DNA of 19,355 bases from Actinomycetota bacterium (GTDB lineage: Bacteria; Actinomycetota; Actinomycetes; Streptosporangiales; Streptosporangiaceae). The translations under genes and the position numbers were made by a program. Shown in pieces: positions 14,950 to 19,355 of this stretch. Within the stretch, counting starts at the first letter, position 1. Each line of letters begins with the position of its first letter. The notes beneath the pieces were generated by a model. It saw only the letters and a list, made by a program, of their open reading frames with translations. It did not search any database and was not told the origin of the DNA. The DNA lies in assembly GCA_003168295.1 (NCBI GenBank), contig PMST01000435.1, forward strand, positions 1 through 19,355, read 5' to 3'.

Positions 14950-15234
14950 ATGACAGTCAGGATTGACGCCGATCGCTGTAAGGGCCACGCGCGGTGCATG
15001 CTGGTGAACCCTGATCTGTTCGGCATGGACGACGAGGGCCACGGGCTCGTCACCAGGGAGCCGGCTCCTGGCGAGCTGGCTGATGTCCGCGCAGCTATCG
15101 CGAACTGCCCGGAACGCGCCATTACCTACGACTTAGCGAGAGCTCGCGTCCCGAGACCTCAACAAGAGCCAGGACGCCCCCAGTTCGCCCGCAGCCAGGT
15201 CGGCCGTTGGAGCGGCAACATACCGTTCGTTTGA
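14950..15234 (+). CDS. Small P450-partner ferredoxin with a Cys-x2-His-x2-Cys cluster motif
   Basis: A 94-residue protein whose first 62 residues form a complete ferredoxin: MTVRIDADRC, then Cys10-x2-His13-x2-Cys16 and Cys53-Pro. Only three cysteines line the motif, so it should hold a 3Fe-4S cluster or a 4Fe-4S cluster with a His ligand, like the mycobacterial P450-associated ferredoxins. It is the probable electron donor of the P450 encoded in the same operon. The ATG at 14950 follows the dehydrogenase stop by 40 bases with only a weak ribosome binding site. About 30 basic, Pro/Arg-rich residues follow the core. Leu62, at the junction, is encoded by the rare TTA codon. The tail might contact the P450 or could be dispensable. 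Confidence 0.9.
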   Translation: MTVRIDADRCKGHARCMLVNPDLFGMDDEGHGLVTREPAPGELADVRAAIANCPERAITYDLARARVPRPQQEPGRPQFARSQVGRWSGNIPFV

Positions 15235-15355
15235 TTCCGTCCCCAGGCACTGGGCAAGAGTGCTCCTCGCGCGCGCCATGCCGCCTATGCGTACATGCAG
15301 GGAACTAGACCGGTGAGTGCTGTCGACCCGGAGGGCGTATGCCAAGTAAAACTCA

Positions 15356-15373
15356 ACCATACGACCGTTTGAC
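15356..15373. promoter_or_regulatory. Operator site 5, upstream of the ABC transporter
   Basis: ACCATACGACCGTTTGAC matches 13 of 16 positions of the shared palindrome and differs from the reverse complement of site 2 at one base. It overlaps the -35 element of the transporter promoter. Confidence 0.62.
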
Positions 15374-15397
15374 AAGATTGCGCACCTCATGGATGAT
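15369..15397 (+). promoter_or_regulatory. Predicted promoter of the ABC transporter operon
   Basis: A perfect TTGACA (15369-15374) is followed after 17 bases by GATGAT (15392-15397). The -35 shares five bases with operator site 5, so bound repressor would block polymerase. The leader would be about 60 bases. Confidence 0.5.
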
Positions 15398-15421
15398 GCG
15401 AACACGAAATACACGCGCGCC

Positions 15422-15442
15422 CGGAGGCCGCGAGCGCCTCCG
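15422..15442 (+). other. Leader hairpin before the substrate-binding protein gene
   Basis: CGGAGGC and GCCTCCG form a perfect 7-bp stem with a 7-base loop. Outer CGCG arms can extend it past a bulge. It lies between the promoter and the AGGGAG ribosome binding site and may stabilise the transcript. Confidence 0.35.
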
Positions 15443-15466
15443 CGCGACGAACACTAGGGAGCTGCA

Positions 15467-16690
15467 ATGTCTGCTGGCTCGAAGAGCAAGCTAAGCGGTG
15501 AACGCCGACCAGGGGGAGGTCAGAGCCCCGCTGGCTGCCGATCGCATCAGCGGCGCCACGCGGCGCGGCTTGGTGCGTGCCTTACGGCGGCCGCGGCGCT
15601 GCTAGCGGCAGGTTGCAGCAGCGCCACATCCAGCTCCGTCGCGAGCGGCGCAAGCAGTGCGTCCCCTGCCGCCGCGACGACAGCGTGCCTGACGCAGGCC
15701 AAGGCGCTGGTGGCGAAGGCCCAGGGCCCGTTCCAGCAGCAGTATCCCGCGCCCTTTAACGCCTCGACGGTCAAAGGCAAGACCTTCTGGGTGATCTCGT
15801 TTTCTCAGGCGCTTCCGTCGGTCGTCGGCTATGCCGACGGATTCGTTGCAGCGGCGAAGAGCGTGGGCGCGAAGACAGTCGTGTTCGACGGACAGGGAAA
15901 CCCGGCGCTGTTCAACCAGGGAGTCGACAACGCAGTCGGACAGCACGCAGCTGGCATCCTGCTCCTTGGCTTCAGCGGCCAGCTCGTCAGCGCCGCAGTA
16001 GCACGCGCGGGAGCGGCCAAGGTTCCCGTGGTCGACGCCGTTGGCACCAACGCCGACGCCCCGCTCATCCCTGGCCTGACGGGGCACTCCACGTTCAACT
16101 TCACCGACGAGGGCAGCATGCAGGGGGAGTACATCGCCTCGGCAACCGGGTGCAAAGCGGACTCGCTCATGTTCTACGTTCCTGCTTCGCCCGCGACGGA
16201 GATCATCGCCATGGCGGCCCAGGCTGAGCTCAAGCAACTATGCCCGACCACGTGCTCCATGACCCTGGAGCCTCTGGACGGCGCGACCATGACGACGACC
16301 GCCGCTCCGCAGCTGGAGAACCTCCTGGAGAAGTCGCCGGGCATCAACTTCGTCGGCGCATCGTCCGACTCGCTGGTGCCTTACCTTCTGCAGGGCGAGA
16401 AGGCACTGCACAAGGTAGTTCCGATCATAGGGACGACTGGCTCGACCCTTGCCGCGGCGCAGCAGGGAAACGCCGAGGTGGCCGACGTCATCTGGCCCCC
16501 CCAGGCGCTCATGGGCTACATGTTCTTCGCGGCGATGCTTGAGGCGACGAAGGGACTCCCTAACGAGGTCAGCCTCGGACTCCGCCTGATGGACAAGTCC
16601 AACTGGGGAACCAACGTCTCCGAAGCCAATCTCTACCCTGGCCTGGGAGACTGGCAGGCAAAGTTCCAGCAACTGTGGAGCGGAAGCTAG
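15467..16690 (+). CDS. ABC-transporter substrate-binding lipoprotein, RbsB-like (type I periplasmic-binding fold)
   Basis: The 407-residue product begins with a long basic N-region, a hydrophobic stretch (about 35-48) and the lipobox LAAGC with Cys50, then a Ser/Ala-rich linker. It should be a lipid-anchored extracellular binding protein. The mature part follows the RbsB/sugar-binding plan: KGKTFWVISFSQALP at 103-117, then GYADGFVAAAKSVGAKTVVFDGQGNP, VDNAVGQHAAGILLLG and VPIIGTTGS. The ATG has AGGGAG 6 bases upstream. Although the family is named for sugars, the neighbouring acyl-CoA, P450 and regulator genes and the shared operator suggest a non-sugar ligand, perhaps a small acid or terpenoid. 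It is the first gene of the importer operon, and a strong hairpin separates it from the ATPase gene, which fits a higher yield of the binding protein. Confidence 0.87.
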   Translation: MSAGSKSKLSGERRPGGGQSPAGCRSHQRRHAARLGACLTAAAALLAAGCSSATSSSVASGASSASPAAATTACLTQAKALVAKAQGPFQQQYPAPFNASTVKGKTFWVISFSQALPSVVGYADGFVAAAKSVGAKTVVFDGQGNPALFNQGVDNAVGQHAAGILLLGFSGQLVSAAVARAGAAKVPVVDAVGTNADAPLIPGLTGHSTFNFTDEGSMQGEYIASATGCKADSLMFYVPASPATEIIAMAAQAELKQLCPTTCSMTLEPLDGATMTTTAAPQLENLLEKSPGINFVGASSDSLVPYLLQGEKALHKVVPIIGTTGSTLAAAQQGNAEVADVIWPPQALMGYMFFAAMLEATKGLPNEVSLGLRLMDKSNWGTNVSEANLYPGLGDWQAKFQQLWSGS

Positions 16691-16704
16691 CCCTCGCCGC
16701 GCCG

Positions 16705-16732
16705 CGCCGCGCCCGGCTATCCGGGCGCGGCG
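16705..16732 (+). other. Strong intercistronic hairpin between the binding-protein and ATPase genes
   Basis: A 12-bp perfect GC stem (16705-16716 with 16721-16732) closes a CTAT loop, 15 bases after the binding-protein stop. No T tract follows. In many importer operons such a hairpin protects the upstream message from 3' decay or causes partial termination, so that the binding protein exceeds the membrane parts. Short GCCGC repeats precede it at about 16696-16710. Confidence 0.6.
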
Positions 16733-16782
16733 TTCGCGGCGACCGTGGTCAGCTAGGTGGCGGTTGACGGAGGTGATAGCCG

Positions 16783-18309
16783 GTGTCGAACGCGCTTGTC
16801 ATCAGCAATCTCGCGAAGACCTTCGACGGAACGCGGGTGCTAGACGACATCAATCTTGAGGTCCGGGCCGGTGAGGTCCACGGTGTCGTCGGCGAGAACG
16901 GCTCGGGAAAGTCAACCTTGGTCAAGATCCTGAACGGCGTGCACCCAGCTGACCCCGGGGCCAGCGCGCAACTGTGGGGTCAGAATCTTCCCTTGTCGGG
17001 CAGGCCTACGCACGGCCTCGGGATGGCCACCATCCACCAAGATCTGGCCCTGGTCGACTCGATGTCAGTAGCCGAGAACATCGGCATCTCCGTGCAGTTC
17101 GGGACCCGGTCGCTGAGCCCGATCCGCTGGCGGCAGGAGCGGAAGATCGCCGGTGCGCTGCTTCGCGAGTTCGATCTTGACGTGCCCGTGGACACTTTGG
17201 TGGGAGAGCTGTCGCCTGCCGAGCGGTCGATCATCGCGATTGTTCGGGCGCTGCGCGAGATCCGCCGTCATCACGGCGGCCCTAACCTGCTGATCCTGGA
17301 TGAGCCGACGGCCGCGCTCCCGCGCTCCGAGTCGTCCCGGCTGCTGTCCATTATCCGTGGGCTTACCCAGGCCGGATCGGCGGTGCTCTTCATCGGCCAC
17401 CGGATGGGTGAGGTTCTCGATGTCTGCGGGCGCATCAGCGTCCTGCGGAACGGAACCCTCGTCGCGACCCTGAACGCCGCAGATACCAGCGAGCAGGAAG
17501 TTGTGCATCACATGCTCGGCTTTGATCTCGGGGAGTTCTATCCGCCGAAGGCGCCTGTCACGTCGGAGGAGACCCGGTTCGAGGTCACGTCGCTGAGCGG
17601 CGGACCGCTGGAGGACGTCTCCTTCGGCGTCCGAGAAGGCGAGATCCTCGGCATCACCGGGCTGGCCGGCATGGGCCAGGACGTTCTGCCGTACTACCTG
17701 GCGGGGGGCCTGCGGAGAACCAGCGGGACGGTGCGGGCGATGGAGGCTACGCTCGACGGTACTCCGCAGTCCGCATACCGCGCTGGCGTCGTGCTGGTCC
17801 CCGGCAACCGTCAGCGTGATGCGGTATGGACAGAAGCGAGCGCGGCCGAGAACATGACGCTCGCATTCGTCGGCCAGTTCAGCTCGGCGGGCCTTCTCGG
17901 GCACCGCCGCGAACGTGATTTCACCCGCGCGCAAATGGAGCGCGTGCGAGTCCGCCCGGCGGCGCCCCGGCGGATGCTGGCGCAGTTCAGCGGCGGGAAC
18001 CAGCAGAAGCTCGTGCTGGCTCGGACCTTGCACCTCAAGCCGCGAGTGCTGATCCTGCACGAGCCGACGCAGGGCGTGGACGCCGGGGCCAAGAAGGAAA
18101 TCCTGGGCCTGATCCGGCAGGCAGCGGATGCCGGGACTGCTGTCCTGCTCCACTCGTCCGACGCCGAGGAGGTTGCTGAGGTATCCAATCGGGTTCTGAT
18201 CATGGGATACGGGCGCATCTGCGCGGAAGTGAGCGACCGGCAGCTGTCCCAGGATGCGCTACTCGTCGAGAGCCAGCGGGCGGGCGGAAGTCGCAAGGTG
18301 ACTCAGTGA
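16783..18309 (+). CDS. ABC-transporter ATPase with two nucleotide-binding domains, RbsA/MglA-like
   Basis: The 508-residue protein is a fused pair of ATPase domains, as in carbohydrate-type (CUT2) importers. Domain 1 has Walker A GENGSGKST (37-45), the Q-loop IHQD (84-87), an LSPAER signature (143-148), Walker B LLILDEP (169-175) and the switch His206. Domain 2 has the degenerate Walker A normal for this family (GLAGMGQ, 293-299), signature FSGGNQQK (402-409) and Walker B VLILHEP (422-428), where the usual Asp is His426. The GTG start has a near-perfect GGAGGTGAT ribosome binding site 5 bases upstream. The stop overlaps the permease start (GTGA). It powers import by the adjoining permease and binding protein. 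Confidence 0.93.
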   Translation: MSNALVISNLAKTFDGTRVLDDINLEVRAGEVHGVVGENGSGKSTLVKILNGVHPADPGASAQLWGQNLPLSGRPTHGLGMATIHQDLALVDSMSVAENIGISVQFGTRSLSPIRWRQERKIAGALLREFDLDVPVDTLVGELSPAERSIIAIVRALREIRRHHGGPNLLILDEPTAALPRSESSRLLSIIRGLTQAGSAVLFIGHRMGEVLDVCGRISVLRNGTLVATLNAADTSEQEVVHHMLGFDLGEFYPPKAPVTSEETRFEVTSLSGGPLEDVSFGVREGEILGITGLAGMGQDVLPYYLAGGLRRTSGTVRAMEATLDGTPQSAYRAGVVLVPGNRQRDAVWTEASAAENMTLAFVGQFSSAGLLGHRRERDFTRAQMERVRVRPAAPRRMLAQFSGGNQQKLVLARTLHLKPRVLILHEPTQGVDAGAKKEILGLIRQAADAGTAVLLHSSDAEEVAEVSNRVLIMGYGRICAEVSDRQLSQDALLVESQRAGGSRKVTQ

Positions 18310-19337
18310 AACGGGTAATTGGTCTTAAGCCGGCGGAAGTCACCGGACCCGCCACACAGGACAGCGCCGCCGTCGGCGCGGCTGATCACTGGCTTCCAGC
18401 GCTGCTGAAGTCGCGGGCCGCGGGAATGGGCGTGCCGCTCGTCCTCTGCCTCATGTTCGTGATCTTCGCTGCGCTGTCTCCGCACGTGTTTTTCACCGCG
18501 ACGAACATCCAGGTGCTGATCGCGGGCCAGTCGACCGTGCTCCTGCTCGCGCTGGCCGCGACAATTGTCCTCCGCACCGGTGACTTCGATCTCTCGCTGT
18601 CCGCGACCATGATCCTCTCGGCCTGTGCTGTCGGCGTGCTGACGAAGGACGGGTGGCCGCTGCCCGTGGTCTGCCTGGCCGCGCTCGGCATCGGCTTGGC
18701 GGCCGGCCTGGTCAACGCCTTCTTCGTCGTGTTCGTCAAGATCGACGGGCTGATCGTGACGCTAGGCATGCTGACGATCCTTACAGGTATTGCCGGCGGC
18801 CTGACAGCGAACAACCTGGTCACGACGATCCCGGAATCGCTGCAGCACTTCGCGGCCCGAGACTGGTTGGCCTTGCCCCTGCCCGTCTGGATCGGCTGGA
18901 TACTCGCGGCGGTCGTGTGGTACGTCTTCGAGTTCACCCCCGCCGGACGCTGGATGCTCTTCATCGGCGGTAACCGGTCAGCGTCAGGGCTGGCAGGCAT
19001 CCGGGTGGCACGCATACGCTGCCTTGCCTTCGTCGCGTCAGGTCTTCTGTGCGCGCTCGCTGGGATTCTCCTGGCCGGAACGCTCGGGTCGGTGGACCCG
19101 ACGAGCGGGGGCGGTTACCTGCTGCCGCCGTTCACGGCGGCGTTCCTCGGAGCCTCGGCGATTCAACTGGGCCGGTTTAATGTCATCGGCACGCTGACCG
19201 GCCTGTACCTCCTGGCGGTCGGAATCGCCGGGCTTCAGCTGATCGGGCTGAGCAATTGGATCGCCGACGTCTTCAACGGCGGCTGTCTGATCCTCGCCAT
19301 CACAGCGGCCAGGATTCTGCGCCGCCGCGGCAGATAG
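18306..19337 (+). CDS. ABC-transporter permease, RbsC-like
   Basis: A 343-residue hydrophobic protein with about eight to ten membrane segments (for example 42-62, 68-90, 119-143, 148-166, 192-210, 237-258, 294-313, 320-337). The RbsC/XylH family motif appears as TGDFDLSLSATM (91-102), followed by LVNAFFVVFVKIDGLIVTLGM (135-155) and the late GGGYLLPPFTAAFLGAS (268-284). About 35 mostly polar residues precede the first membrane segment. The GTG at 18306 overlaps the ATPase stop by 4 bases. It would form a homodimeric channel for the ligand of the RbsB-like protein. Only one permease gene is present before the window ends 18 bases later. Confidence 0.92.
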   Translation: MKRVIGLKPAEVTGPATQDSAAVGAADHWLPALLKSRAAGMGVPLVLCLMFVIFAALSPHVFFTATNIQVLIAGQSTVLLLALAATIVLRTGDFDLSLSATMILSACAVGVLTKDGWPLPVVCLAALGIGLAAGLVNAFFVVFVKIDGLIVTLGMLTILTGIAGGLTANNLVTTIPESLQHFAARDWLALPLPVWIGWILAAVVWYVFEFTPAGRWMLFIGGNRSASGLAGIRVARIRCLAFVASGLLCALAGILLAGTLGSVDPTSGGGYLLPPFTAAFLGASAIQLGRFNVIGTLTGLYLLAVGIAGLQLIGLSNWIADVFNGGCLILAITAARILRRRGR

Positions 19338-19355
19338 CCCGCTTCGCCGGTCGGG

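Noticed and set aside
15133..15414. Minus-strand 93-codon frame over the transporter promoter region
   Set aside because: No ribosome binding site or family pattern, and it overlaps the ferredoxin gene and the promoter/operator.
17065..18153. Minus-strand open frame of 362 codons
   Set aside because: It is the complement of the ATPase gene, which has all its ABC motifs.

Overview
The window looks like chromosomal DNA from a high-GC actinomycete (Actinomycetota). Codons strongly prefer G/C in the third position, GTG starts are common, and stop/start overlaps (ATGA, GTGA) are frequent. The gene content also fits: an F420-type luciferase-like oxidoreductase, an NDMA-type zinc alcohol dehydrogenase, a P450 with a His-containing ferredoxin, and many acyl-CoA enzymes. 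No rRNA, tRNA, insertion sequence, phage gene or CRISPR array was seen, and the species cannot be named from the sequence alone.

Layout, left to right. (1) Positions 1-301, minus strand: the start of a Pro/Gln/Tyr-rich protein that leaves the window and appears frameshifted near 220. (2) A leftward pair: an LLM-class oxidoreductase (1275-2117) followed by a TetR-family repressor (576-1214). (3) A 438-base control region (2118-2555). (4) A rightward run from 2556 to 9805: acyl-CoA dehydrogenase, crotonase, acyl-CoA ligase, short-chain dehydrogenase, CaiB/BaiF CoA-transferase, methylmalonyl-CoA-epimerase-like protein and two MaoC-type hydratase subunits, mostly overlapping by 4-8 bases. (5) A leftward gene (9807-12434) for a tandem fusion of two CaiB/BaiF domains. 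(6) A divergent promoter, then a rightward P450, alcohol dehydrogenase and ferredoxin (12577-15234). (7) A rightward RbsB/RbsA/RbsC-like ABC importer (15467-19337).

The genes read as one catabolic system. The importer would bring in a substrate. The P450 with its ferredoxin would hydroxylate it, and the alcohol dehydrogenase would oxidise the alcohol. CoA would be attached by the ligase or the CoA-transferases, and the dehydrogenase, MaoC pair, SDR and crotonase would run a beta-oxidation-like sequence. The epimerase-like protein and the CaiB family (which includes alpha-methylacyl-CoA racemases) suggest a methyl-branched or alicyclic, perhaps terpenoid-like, acid. That is inference; the substrate cannot be read from the sequence. 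No thiolase, aldehyde dehydrogenase or ferredoxin reductase lies in the window.

The strongest new observation is a repeated imperfect 18-bp palindrome, approximate consensus ACCAAACG-NN-CGTTTGGT. It was found in five intergenic places (1226, 2329, 2502, 12511, 15356), so that every transcription unit of the cluster has a copy in its upstream region. Several copies overlap good promoter elements. The most economical reading is that the TetR protein encoded here represses itself, both enzyme operons, the P450 operon and the transporter as one regulon.
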